Shown here piece by piece: positions 37,424-45,029 of a stretch of 64,000 nt of DNA (positions within the stretch are counted from its first letter, which is position 1; every line of letters begins with the position of its first letter). Where the stretch lies: positions 2,664,501 to 2,728,500 of the forward strand of contig NZ_CP045571.1 in NCBI RefSeq assembly GCF_009662475.1, given 5' to 3'. Under the pieces are notes generated by a model that searched no databases, was not told where the DNA came from, and saw only the letters and a program-made list of their open reading frames with translations. This stretch comes from Acidithiobacillus thiooxidans ATCC 19377. Lineage in GTDB: Bacteria; Pseudomonadota; Gammaproteobacteria; Acidithiobacillales; Acidithiobacillaceae. Position numbers and translations under genes: made by a program.

Positions 37424-38224
37424 TTTCACATCAAATGATTTTTTTTGCGGCAAAGTCAGCCGATAACCAAAACCATGCACGGTTTCGAGCCATTCTCCGG
37501 CGCCAGCCGCCTCCATATATTTACGTAATCGGTGTACCTGAGCGGCAACGGAGTTTTCCTGAATGAATTTTTGACCGTCACTGAGGACATTGGCAATTTC
37601 CGAGGCCGTAAATGTCCGATCTGGATGCAAAGCCAGATAATGGAGAAACCGGAATAACCTTCGGCTCAATCTGATTTCAGAACCGTTCAAGCGGATTCGA
37701 CTGCTTTCAGGATTGATCCAGATATAAGGATCTTGCCGGACTTCAGTATTCTCCCAATGATGGCCGTTTTTTAACAGGGTTCCTATCTGGGCGCGTAAAA
37801 CAGATTCCGTCACCGTATCCGCCAGATAGGCGCTGGCACCGGCATCCAGTGCGGACATGGCATGAGCTTCGTCATCGGCACCCAATGCCAGAACGCATAA
37901 GTGCGTACAAACCGGAAGGGATAATAATTCATTCAGCCATGGCGCCATATCCACAGTCCAATCCGTAATAATCAGCAAAACCGGATGCCAGCGTTTAATG
38001 AGTGGTAAAACATCACGTTCTTGACCATTCAACGCTTTGACAAAAGCGCCGGAGCGCTGTAACCGTAAAGCCATCTTATCGGCTGGATTACCTGCAGAAA
38101 ATATCAGAATTCTGGAACCGACCAGCGTGCTGAGGTTTTCCACTTTAGCAGCCGTCATTAATAGCAGGGCATCTGTCATATGCATCGCATGATGAAGCAC
38201 CCCACCGACCAGGGTATAAAACAT
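37415..38224 (-). CDS. atypical OmpR-type response regulator with degenerate receiver
   Basis: Orphan regulator of 269 aa. The N-terminal receiver-like domain (about 35-150) lacks the paired acidic residues: the first strand reads RILIFSAGN where DD is expected. It also has no clear conserved Lys (AYLADTVTE instead of YL-KPF). One Asp remains at the phosphoacceptor strand (IITDW). The C-terminal winged helix (about 165-260) is well conserved, with EIRLSRRLFRFL and a VHGFGYRL ending. No histidine kinase gene adjoins it. It ends inside the PHO box of the TonB operon and is on the same strand. It may be a phosphorylation-independent regulator of the island. Confidence 0.8.
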   Translation of the reverse strand: MFYTLVGGVLHHAMHMTDALLLMTAAKVENLSTLVGSRILIFSAGNPADKMALRLQRSGAFVKALNGQERDVLPLIKRWHPVLLIITDWTVDMAPWLNELLSLPVCTHLCVLALGADDEAHAMSALDAGASAYLADTVTESVLRAQIGTLLKNGHHWENTEVRQDPYIWINPESSRIRLNGSEIRLSRRLFRFLHYLALHPDRTFTASEIANVLSDGQKFIQENSVAAQVHRLRKYMEAAGAGEWLETVHGFGYRLTLPQKKSFDVKLS

Positions 38225-38310
38225 ATTCGCTCCTGATTTTTTTGATTAATCAATAACTGCGCACTTTCCGGAAAAAAATTTACGCACATCTTTTTCCGCA
38301 AAAGGCATTC

Positions 38311-38346
38311 ATTTATAAAATCAGGCAGGTAAAAAACCTGCCTGAT
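38311..38346 (-). terminator. rho-independent terminator of the PHS transporter gene
   Basis: Perfect 10-bp arms ATCAGGCAGG (38320-38329) and CCTGCCTGAT (38337-38346) enclose a 7-nt loop. In the leftward direction the stem is followed by TTTTAT. It lies 18 bp after the transporter stop and isolates it from the regulator gene. Confidence 0.8.
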
Positions 38347-38363
38347 GATTCATCATGAAAACC

Positions 38364-39770
38364 TCAGGAAGGCGTCATCCCTGCAGAGGTATTCTTGCGC
38401 ATCGGCACCACAATATCTTCACCACTGGCTTCTTCAAGAGATTTACCAGCAGGCTCCTTGAGGCAAAAAGCCGTGAGCAGCAAACCAGCCAGAGCAAAAA
38501 AGAAAGTGATCATCAAAGTTCCATGCAAACCATAATCATGCAGCAAGATCGGGAAAATCAGAGCGCCCAAAAAAGCACCTACTTTGGCTGTTCCTGCAGA
38601 CAGGCCATGTCCGGTAGTCCGTAAATTGACCGGGAAAAGCTCTGCAGCCAGAACAAAGGTGGTGGTATTGGGGCCATATTCCGCAAAAAAGTAGGAAACC
38701 CCGTAAAGCACAAGAAAAACACCCACAGATTCAGTCAGCACCGGGAAAGCACCAATCAGCAGAAACATCAATCCCATCAGAAAAAATCCCAGCATCTGCA
38801 GGGTTTTATGACCGACACGATCAATCGTAAACGCCGCCAGAAAATAACCGGGGACAGCAGCAATAGCAAATACCATCAAACTCAAAGCCGTACTGGTCAC
38901 CACATCGGCATGCGGGGCAATATGCGACATGATCATGGGCGTGGAAATGGTATTTCCATAATAGGCATAGTCGAACATGAACCAGCCACCGGCTGTACCC
39001 AGCAGGGTCAACCAGTAACGGCTCAGGGGTTGTTTGACAATTTTATCCTGAACTGTAGCCGTGGCCGTTCCCAAGCTGAATGAAGCCAGTTGCTTGCCTG
39101 CGGCTACGGCATCGCCTTTGACACGGGCCAACCAGCGCGGAGATTCGGGTAGGGTACGACGAATATAGATAACGGCGGCCGCCGGTAAAGCTCCCAGTCC
39201 CAGCATCAGACGCCAGGCCAGATCATGATTCACACCCGCCGCCAGCAGCGTTAGAGCCACTACCGGACCTGTTACCAAACCAATGGCCTGGGCTGAAAAA
39301 ACCTGGCTGACCATGCGACCACGGGATTTGACGTTCGCATATTCGCTCATCAGCACAGCAGAGAGCGGATAATCTCCACCAATCCCCAAACCCAGAATAA
39401 CGCGGGCGATGAGCAGCACCGTCACATCCGGCGCAAAAGCGGATAGGAGTGCACCGACGGTCATCAACAGTGCTTCAAGGCCGTAAATGGCCTTGCGGCC
39501 CAGCCGATCCGCCAGGGTACCAAATACGTAGGCACCCACAAAAGTGGCGATGAGCGAAATGGAACCAATCAGCCCGACTTCGGCTGCGCCCAAGTGCCAC
39601 TCACTCTTGATCAGTACCAGGGCGGTACCAATAATGAAAAGATCATAAGCAGAAGTGAAAAAGCCCATTGCGGACGCAAACATGGCTTTAAGATGAAACG
39701 GACTGAAACTGACAGAGTTGAGTGCATCTGCCACATTGTTTTGTGTTGAACTGCCTTGCGGTGTTGCCAT
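38364..39770 (-). CDS. PHS/Pho84-type phosphate:H+ symporter-like MFS protein
   Basis: Twelve-helix MFS transporter of 468 aa. It has DRLGRK (about 90) and the Pho84-type signature GLGIGGDYPLSAVLMSEYA (about 125-143). The central loop has LPESPRW. Start 39770 follows GGAGACCACG; a longer reading to 40067 would run through the PHO box and is rejected. A strong four-unit PHO box precedes it. Proton-coupled phosphate uptake is the best prediction from signature plus regulation. Sugar-phosphate or organic-acid transport cannot be excluded. Confidence 0.87.
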   Translation of the reverse strand: MATPQGSSTQNNVADALNSVSFSPFHLKAMFASAMGFFTSAYDLFIIGTALVLIKSEWHLGAAEVGLIGSISLIATFVGAYVFGTLADRLGRKAIYGLEALLMTVGALLSAFAPDVTVLLIARVILGLGIGGDYPLSAVLMSEYANVKSRGRMVSQVFSAQAIGLVTGPVVALTLLAAGVNHDLAWRLMLGLGALPAAAVIYIRRTLPESPRWLARVKGDAVAAGKQLASFSLGTATATVQDKIVKQPLSRYWLTLLGTAGGWFMFDYAYYGNTISTPMIMSHIAPHADVVTSTALSLMVFAIAAVPGYFLAAFTIDRVGHKTLQMLGFFLMGLMFLLIGAFPVLTESVGVFLVLYGVSYFFAEYGPNTTTFVLAAELFPVNLRTTGHGLSAGTAKVGAFLGALIFPILLHDYGLHGTLMITFFFALAGLLLTAFCLKEPAGKSLEEASGEDIVVPMRKNTSAGMTPS

Positions 39771-39802
39771 CGTGGTCTCCTTTCTAGTCTTGACCTTACG
39801 AT

Positions 39803-39858
39803 AGGCTACACCCCAATTATGACCGTATTGTGAACTTTTTATGACACTTTTATGACAG
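39803..39858 (-). promoter_or_regulatory. PHO-box promoter of the PHS transporter gene
   Basis: Four minus-strand units at an 11-bp period: CTGTCAT (39852-39858), GTGTCAT (39841-39847), AGTTCAC (39830-39836) and CGGTCAT (39819-39825). A weak -10 TAGCCT (39803-39808) lies 10 bp further. The predicted leader is about 25 nt. Confidence 0.82.
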
Positions 39859-39870
39859 TTTCCCCATGCC

Positions 39871-40386
39871 CTACTGTAGGGGGATGGTTTCCTGAGATGG
39901 CTGCTGCGGCGCCGCTTCTGCAGGAACATTATCTTGCGCAGGCGGGAGACTCGTCGGCGCTGTCGCACTGGCAGCCAAACCCAAATGCTGGGAAAGCAGC
40001 TTCTGAAACTGCAAGGACATCGATTTGTTACCCAAGGTACCAATACGAATATTCGCCTTGGTGACATCCGTTGCCATGGAGGTCAAGGTTACCCGCACAG
40101 TATCTCCTTCCGTGGTCATCCCTTCTAACAGATATTTGGAAGGACTTTTGCGGATTTCACCATTATAGCGTATGCCCATGTCTGCAAATGCCGCCTGAGA
40201 AGCAGCGCTTACCCGATTCATGGAAGCTGGATAGTACGCATAAAAATTGGCGACCCCGCCATTTTGCACATAGGCTACAGCGCCACCACCAGCACCGGCA
40301 GCCACGAGAGCAACGCACCCCCCCAAGGGAAGGGCGGAGACCGCAGCAGCCAAAGCCAAATAGGTAAAACGTCTTTGAATCAACAT
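39871..40386 (-). CDS. DUF3568-like small lipoprotein
   Basis: Lipoprotein of 171 aa. The ATG at 40386 has GGAGGAG upstream; an in-frame extension to 40452 runs into the tRNA terminator and is rejected. The signal has lipobox PLGGC (Cys about 25), followed by a glycine/alanine-rich stretch (AAGAGGGAVAYV) typical of DUF3568 proteins, then an alpha/beta domain with IRIGTLGNK. The tail is Pro/Gln-rich. Function is unknown. It sits between tRNA-Leu and the PHO-box transporter, with no PHO box of its own. Confidence 0.72.
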   Translation of the reverse strand: MLIQRRFTYLALAAAVSALPLGGCVALVAAGAGGGAVAYVQNGGVANFYAYYPASMNRVSAASQAAFADMGIRYNGEIRKSPSKYLLEGMTTEGDTVRVTLTSMATDVTKANIRIGTLGNKSMSLQFQKLLSQHLGLAASATAPTSLPPAQDNVPAEAAPQQPSQETIPLQ

Positions 40387-40423
40387 GTACCTGCTCCTCC
40401 ATACCACCTGAAAGCCAAATACA

Positions 40424-40445
40424 GAAAAGCCCGGATCAACCGGGC
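40424..40445 (-). terminator. terminator after tRNA-Leu
   Basis: Stem GCCCGG (40429-40434) with CCGGGC (40440-40445) and a 5-nt loop is followed leftward by TTTTCTGT. It lies 15 bp beyond the tRNA 3' end. Confidence 0.75.
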
Positions 40446-40460
40446 CGTTCAAATCATATT

Positions 40461-40547
40461 TGGTACCGAGAGTCGGACTCGAACCGACACGATGTCACCA
40501 CCACCGGATTTTGAGTCCGGCGCGTCTACCAGTTCCGCCATCCCGGC
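40461..40547 (-). tRNA. tRNA-Leu (anticodon CAA)
   Basis: An 87-nt cloverleaf with an encoded CCA end. The acceptor stem GCCGGGA pairs with TCTCGGT. The anticodon stem CCGGA/TCCGG encloses the loop CTCAAAA (anticodon CAA, reading UUG). A long type II variable arm and a T arm with GGTTCGAGTCC are present. Confidence 0.95.
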
Positions 40548-40639
40548 AAAATAACATTATTGATAATACCACCAGAACCCATAGGCTTCAAGAGCTGTCC
40601 ATGCCCTACAATCTATTTCAGCCCAGAAAAACCAACCCA

Positions 40640-40695
40640 CTGTCATAAAAGGTTCACAGAACTGTCATCATACTGTCACATTAGCATTGTAAATT
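40640..40695 (+). promoter_or_regulatory. PHO-box promoter of the second TonB operon
   Basis: Four units with an 11-bp period: CTGTCAT (40640), GGTTCAC (40651), CTGTCAT (40662) and CTGTCAC (40673). The -10 TAAATT (40690-40695) follows after exactly 10 bp. The predicted start near 40702 gives a leader of about 170 nt before the receptor ATG; I see no known riboswitch in it. Confidence 0.88.
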
Positions 40696-40872
40696 ATGAA
40701 CAACAATTAAATAACCAAGCGTAAGCCCAAAACAACTGTTTGAAATAAATACCGCCCTCTTCTGACCGCACGGTAAGCTCAGATGAGATATGGCAGGGTT
40801 TAAGGCAATGCAAACTTGAAAATTGCGTTGTTAGGGTTTTTTGCGTCAAACACTAACGGAAGGGAGCCAGTC

Positions 40873-43074
40873 ATGATCAATCGTCGTAAGAAAGTACTTT
40901 ATCTTGCCATTATTAGCGCCACTGTGAGCCTCTACGGCATCAATGCAGAAGCTGATGAATCCTTGGGGACTGTAACCGGAACGGCTACAGCCAGCAACGA
41001 TTTCTTCGGTAGCAGTCCTAATGTCAATACCGGAGAAACGCCCAAAAGCGACATCCAGCGCATCCAGAAATTCAATAAAAAAGCCACCAATCAGGAGACC
41101 CTGATCACCCGGGGGCAATTTGAAATGTTGGCACCCACCGACTCCTATACCCAGGTATTGAACAATATGCCCAACGCCATGGTCGTCAGCAGTGGTGACA
41201 GCATGGATGGCGATGACGTTTACATCAACGGATTCGGCAAATCACTGATCAATTTTACCTTGGATGGTATCCCGCTCAATGATAATGACAGTTATACCTA
41301 TTATACCAACGAGTTTATCCCCTCTGTACTGATAGCCGGCACCAAATATTATCCCGGCGCTGAATCCGCAGCGATCCCCGGGCTTTCTGCTTTCGGAGGC
41401 TCCGTAGAAACCTACAGCCTCAAGCCTTCGCCATCACCGTTTGTGCGGCCTATTGTCGGAGCTGGATCTTTTGGTAAATACAATGTCGGCGGTTTGATCA
41501 ACACCGGTCTTTTTGCCAAAAGCTTTGCCCCAACCTCGGCGTGGATCTATGTGAATAAAATCCAACGGGATGGGTACTTTCAAAATAATGCTGCCCTGCA
41601 AAATCAGTTTTTATTCAAATCTGTCACCCAGATCGGACCCGGTGCCCTGACTTTATTTTTCTCTCAAAACAATCAACGCTTCAACTATTATAATGGCGCC
41701 ACAGCAGCGCAAATTGCCCAATACGGACAAGATTACAACAGTTATACCGGCAATCCTCTACTCCCGGACGGCAAGGCTAATTATAATTACACGGGATATA
41801 ACTATAACCAGTACCTGAACTGGCTGGGCTACGCCAAATATGAAGGCGAAATTGGCAAGGTCAAGTTTTCCGATCAATTATACTATTACTACGGAAATGG
41901 ATTCAGCGCCAGCGCAACTACATATACCCAGACACTACTGACACCAGCAGGGACGATTGGCAGATTTTCTCCTGCAAGGAATGGCGTTTTACTGGGAAAT
42001 AGCGTTAACAATACTCATCGCTGGGGGAATCTGGCCCGCATCATCTATCCGCTTGGTCCGGTCAGCACAGAACTGGGTTTCTGGTTCAATCATAATAATA
42101 CACTGCACGATTCCCGTTATTTCAGTGCCAGTAACACCTATCTTGGATCTTCCTATTCGGAGCCGGTGGTCACCAACACCTATCAGCCCTATATCAACTT
42201 AACTTACAAGCCTGTTGATGCACTTACCCTGGCTGCCGGTTTTAAATATCTTTATGTCACCCGGGATTTTAAAAATACAGTGGCTCTGGCGCAAAACAAG
42301 CCTGGTCAATTCAATGTGAATTTCGGCTCGGTATTACCTTCTGTGGGTGCCAATCTGCGCATCACCGACAATTGGCATGCATTTGCCAATTTTACCCAAA
42401 ATACCAATCCTCCAGGATACAACCAGTTTTATACCGGAACCTACAATGCCGAGCTTAAACCCCAGAAAGCCAACACCTACAGCCTCGGTACACACTGGGA
42501 CATCGGCCCCTGGAGCTCCAGTCTCCAGGCCTTCCGCGTCGATTTCCAGAACTACATTTTAAGTACGACCATACTGGTTGGATCGCTGAATCAGACTGTG
42601 CTGGCAAACGCGGGTACGGCCATAAATCAGGGCCTCTCCTGGCAAAATAACGTCGTGCTGAACGATATTTTCAGTGCCTACGCCAACTTCGGCGTCCTCG
42701 ACGCCCGTTTAACCTCGTCTCATCAGCCTTTTCCCTATGCTCCGCATCATACCGAGGCACTGGGGTTAATTGCCCGTTACCATGGCCTGAGAGCAACAGT
42801 TTCCTTACATGAGATGGGGCAGTCGTACTACAACCTGGGTGGAAAATTTCTGCCTTTGGGTAGTCGTTTCTTTGCGGACGCTTCTCTACGTTACACCTTC
42901 AGAAATGCGCCCCTTGGCCAGTCCCTGGGCTTCAAAAATGTGACTGCCAGCCTCAACCTGAACAATTTGTTTGATCGCCGCTTTGTACAGAGCTATACCG
43001 GCAGCAGCAGCAATCCAAATCTGAAGCTCAACCTTCCCACCAATGTTTATGCGAGTATTGATGCCACTTTTTAA
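40873..43074 (+). CDS. TonB-dependent outer-membrane receptor (second system)
   Basis: Receptor of 733 aa from the ATG at 40873 (AGGGAG 7 nt upstream); an in-frame start at 40816 is less likely. A signal peptide ends near NAEA (about 28). The plug (about 60-190) contains DVYINGFGKSLINFTLDGIPLND. The Tyr/Asn-rich barrel ends in Phe (IDATF). It is rich in aromatic and Asn residues, unlike typical siderophore receptors. It heads the operon receptor-exbB-exbD-tonB-phoD behind a four-unit PHO box. The ligand is unknown, with a phosphoester or metal complex as candidates. Confidence 0.88.
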   Translation: MINRRKKVLYLAIISATVSLYGINAEADESLGTVTGTATASNDFFGSSPNVNTGETPKSDIQRIQKFNKKATNQETLITRGQFEMLAPTDSYTQVLNNMPNAMVVSSGDSMDGDDVYINGFGKSLINFTLDGIPLNDNDSYTYYTNEFIPSVLIAGTKYYPGAESAAIPGLSAFGGSVETYSLKPSPSPFVRPIVGAGSFGKYNVGGLINTGLFAKSFAPTSAWIYVNKIQRDGYFQNNAALQNQFLFKSVTQIGPGALTLFFSQNNQRFNYYNGATAAQIAQYGQDYNSYTGNPLLPDGKANYNYTGYNYNQYLNWLGYAKYEGEIGKVKFSDQLYYYYGNGFSASATTYTQTLLTPAGTIGRFSPARNGVLLGNSVNNTHRWGNLARIIYPLGPVSTELGFWFNHNNTLHDSRYFSASNTYLGSSYSEPVVTNTYQPYINLTYKPVDALTLAAGFKYLYVTRDFKNTVALAQNKPGQFNVNFGSVLPSVGANLRITDNWHAFANFTQNTNPPGYNQFYTGTYNAELKPQKANTYSLGTHWDIGPWSSSLQAFRVDFQNYILSTTILVGSLNQTVLANAGTAINQGLSWQNNVVLNDIFSAYANFGVLDARLTSSHQPFPYAPHHTEALGLIARYHGLRATVSLHEMGQSYYNLGGKFLPLGSRFFADASLRYTFRNAPLGQSLGFKNVTASLNLNNLFDRRFVQSYTGSSSNPNLKLNLPTNVYASIDATF

Positions 43075-43095
43075 GTAGTCATTATTCAGCACAAC

Positions 43096-43117
43096 CTCTC
43101 CAGATCATTCTGGAGAG
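43096..43117 (+). repeat. hairpin after second receptor gene (partial terminator?)
   Basis: Perfect 9-bp arms CTCTCCAGA (43096-43104) and TCTGGAGAG (43109-43117) have a 4-nt loop and are followed by TCACTTTT. It lies 22 bp after the receptor stop, in the same relative place as the hairpin behind the first receptor. Confidence 0.65.
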
Positions 43118-43141
43118 TCACTTTTAAGAGAGTAAACGAAC

Positions 43142-43819
43142 ATGGACTTTGCAACTATTGCCAGCATTGCCGCCAAATCCGGCGGTATTCTTTATATCAT
43201 GCCTGTACTCCTTTTGATCGTTTTATGGGTGAGCATAGAACGTTTTTTGTTTTTAAGCCGCATGAGTCGCCTCGGCGAAAAAATGGCGAGCACTCTGGAA
43301 CAACTTCCGGACATTAAGGAGCAAAGCCTGCGTCCTCTGGCGGATTCTGCCGAATTTCCATTCCGCGCATTGCTCCAGATCCCCATCCGTTTCCCCAATA
43401 TCAAGGACAGCGCGCAGCTTTCTGAGATTCTTCAGGAAGCGGTCATGCGTCAGGTCCCTTTGCTGGATAAGCGTCTTTGGCTCCTGGATACCACGGTTAC
43501 CCTGGCCCCCCTACTGGGTCTTCTGGGCACCATTATCGGTATGTTTCATGCCTTTCAGATTTTAAACAACGTGGCCAACAATCCCACGGCCATTACCGGA
43601 AGTGTTGCTGAAGCCCTGATGGCCACTGCAGCCGGTCTGGTCATCGCCATTATCGGTCTGGTCAGTTTTAATGGTCTGCAAAACCAGATGCGTTTTGTTG
43701 TACACCAAATGGAAACCTTACGCAGCATGCTCATCAATCGTATGTCCGGACTGGACCATAGTCATGCCCTGAATGCTACCGAGACCCAGCCTGTCATTTA
43801 TGCGGCGAAAGAGGCCTGA
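43142..43819 (+). CDS. exbB: ExbB-type proton channel (second system)
   Basis: MotA/TolQ/ExbB family protein of 225 aa with three membrane helices. The signature LAPLLGLLGTIIGMFHAF matches the ExbB of the first system almost exactly in this helix, so the two are close paralogs. It lies 67 bp behind the receptor gene and 3 bp before exbD. GAGAG lies upstream of the ATG. It forms the motor of the second TonB system. Confidence 0.93.
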   Translation: MDFATIASIAAKSGGILYIMPVLLLIVLWVSIERFLFLSRMSRLGEKMASTLEQLPDIKEQSLRPLADSAEFPFRALLQIPIRFPNIKDSAQLSEILQEAVMRQVPLLDKRLWLLDTTVTLAPLLGLLGTIIGMFHAFQILNNVANNPTAITGSVAEALMATAAGLVIAIIGLVSFNGLQNQMRFVVHQMETLRSMLINRMSGLDHSHALNATETQPVIYAAKEA

Positions 43820-43822
43820 GTC

Positions 43823-44218
43823 ATGCAATACCTCGAAATGAAAAAAGGGCGTGTCGCGATTATCCCGATGATTGATATCATGCTATTTTTGCTGATTTTC
43901 TTCATCATGATCACCGTCCACATGATTCCCAGCCAAGGACTACCAGCGCACCTTCCCGGTTCCAGTTCTGCTCAGGAATTACCCAAACCCAAAGTGGTAT
44001 TGACCCTACATGCCGATGGCAGCCTGGAAATCAAGGACAAAACCATCACTCTTCAGGATCTCGAAACCCAATTGCGCCAGGGGGGGAACCCCTCAGAAAC
44101 CCAGGTAACCATTGCCGCCGATAAAGGTGCCGACATTCAGGCCCTGGTAAAAGTCATGGATGCCTGTCGTCATGCCGGCGTCACCGCAATCGGCCTTGCC
44201 GCCAAACCCGTGTCATGA
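43823..44218 (+). CDS. exbD: ExbD (second system)
   Basis: Motor subunit of 131 aa. The membrane helix contains IIPMIDIMLFLLIFFIM with the functional Asp. A periplasmic domain ends in VTAIGLAAKP. It is closely similar to the ExbD of the leftward operon. The stop overlaps the tonB start (ATGA at 44215). Confidence 0.93.
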   Translation: MQYLEMKKGRVAIIPMIDIMLFLLIFFIMITVHMIPSQGLPAHLPGSSSAQELPKPKVVLTLHADGSLEIKDKTITLQDLETQLRQGGNPSETQVTIAADKGADIQALVKVMDACRHAGVTAIGLAAKPVS

Positions 44219-44931
44219 TGTCCGCAGATTTGCGTCCGCTGGGAAGTCTGGTCAAGGCACCAAGTGGTAACGGCAACCTCAAGGCGCTGGTGATTGCAGC
44301 CGCCATTGAATCGGCTTTTGTCGCTGTACTGATCTGGCAAAGTGCAACACAGACTCCCCCACCGGCAGCCATCAATGCCCCCGTTACCATCAGCCTGGTG
44401 CCACCCGCTCCGCCCAAACCGTTGCCACCCACGCCCAAGCCAAAGGTACAACCAAAGCCCGTACCGCGACCGACTCCACGACCAACGCTACGGCCGGTTC
44501 CACACCCTGTTGCCAAACCCCAGGAGAAAATTCCGGTGCCACCATCACCATTGCCCAGCCCGGTGCAAGCTCCGGCACCCAAAGTCATAGCGACACCACC
44601 GCCTCCCCCGCAGAGTCCTGCTCCGGTAAGCCCGGCCGTGCGCGAGGACTATCTGGCACAAGTAAAAGGCGCCATTCAGGCAGCGGTCCGTTTTCCGGAA
44701 TCTGCAAAAATGCTGGGTGAAAATGGACGGGTACAGTTGCACTTTTTCCTTCATAACGGCCAGATTAGTGAGGTGAAAATCATGCAAAAAGGAAGCATGA
44801 GTGCCTTCGATAACGCCGCCATTGCCGCCTTGCGCAATGCCCGCCTGCCCACCGTCCCCGCAGGTCTCAAGGACAAAAGCTTCGATTTGAGCATCTGGGT
44901 GGAGTTCAAACTTAGTGATCAAAACGAATAA
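44215..44931 (+). CDS. tonB: TonB energy transducer (second system)
   Basis: TonB protein of 238 aa. A single helix near 25-42 is followed by a proline-rich stretch (about 50-140, Pro-Lys/Pro-Val/Pro-Arg repeats) and a C-terminal TonB domain (about 150-235) with GRVQLHFFLHNGQIS. Despite the same layout, its N-terminus and C-terminal domain differ clearly from the first TonB, so each probably serves its own receptor. It is translationally coupled to exbD. Confidence 0.9.
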   Translation: MMSADLRPLGSLVKAPSGNGNLKALVIAAAIESAFVAVLIWQSATQTPPPAAINAPVTISLVPPAPPKPLPPTPKPKVQPKPVPRPTPRPTLRPVPHPVAKPQEKIPVPPSPLPSPVQAPAPKVIATPPPPPQSPAPVSPAVREDYLAQVKGAIQAAVRFPESAKMLGENGRVQLHFFLHNGQISEVKIMQKGSMSAFDNAAIAALRNARLPTVPAGLKDKSFDLSIWVEFKLSDQNE

Positions 44932-45029
44932 TCCTTAACAGACCCGGATGATTGCAGCTATTTAGACCACAGTCACAGAAGCTGAAATATCCGGGGTAAA
45001 TATCTTATTCCAAGAGGGAGCCAATACCG

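Noticed and set aside
39771..40067. N-terminal extension of the PHS transporter
   Set aside because: It spans the four-unit PHO box and promoter.
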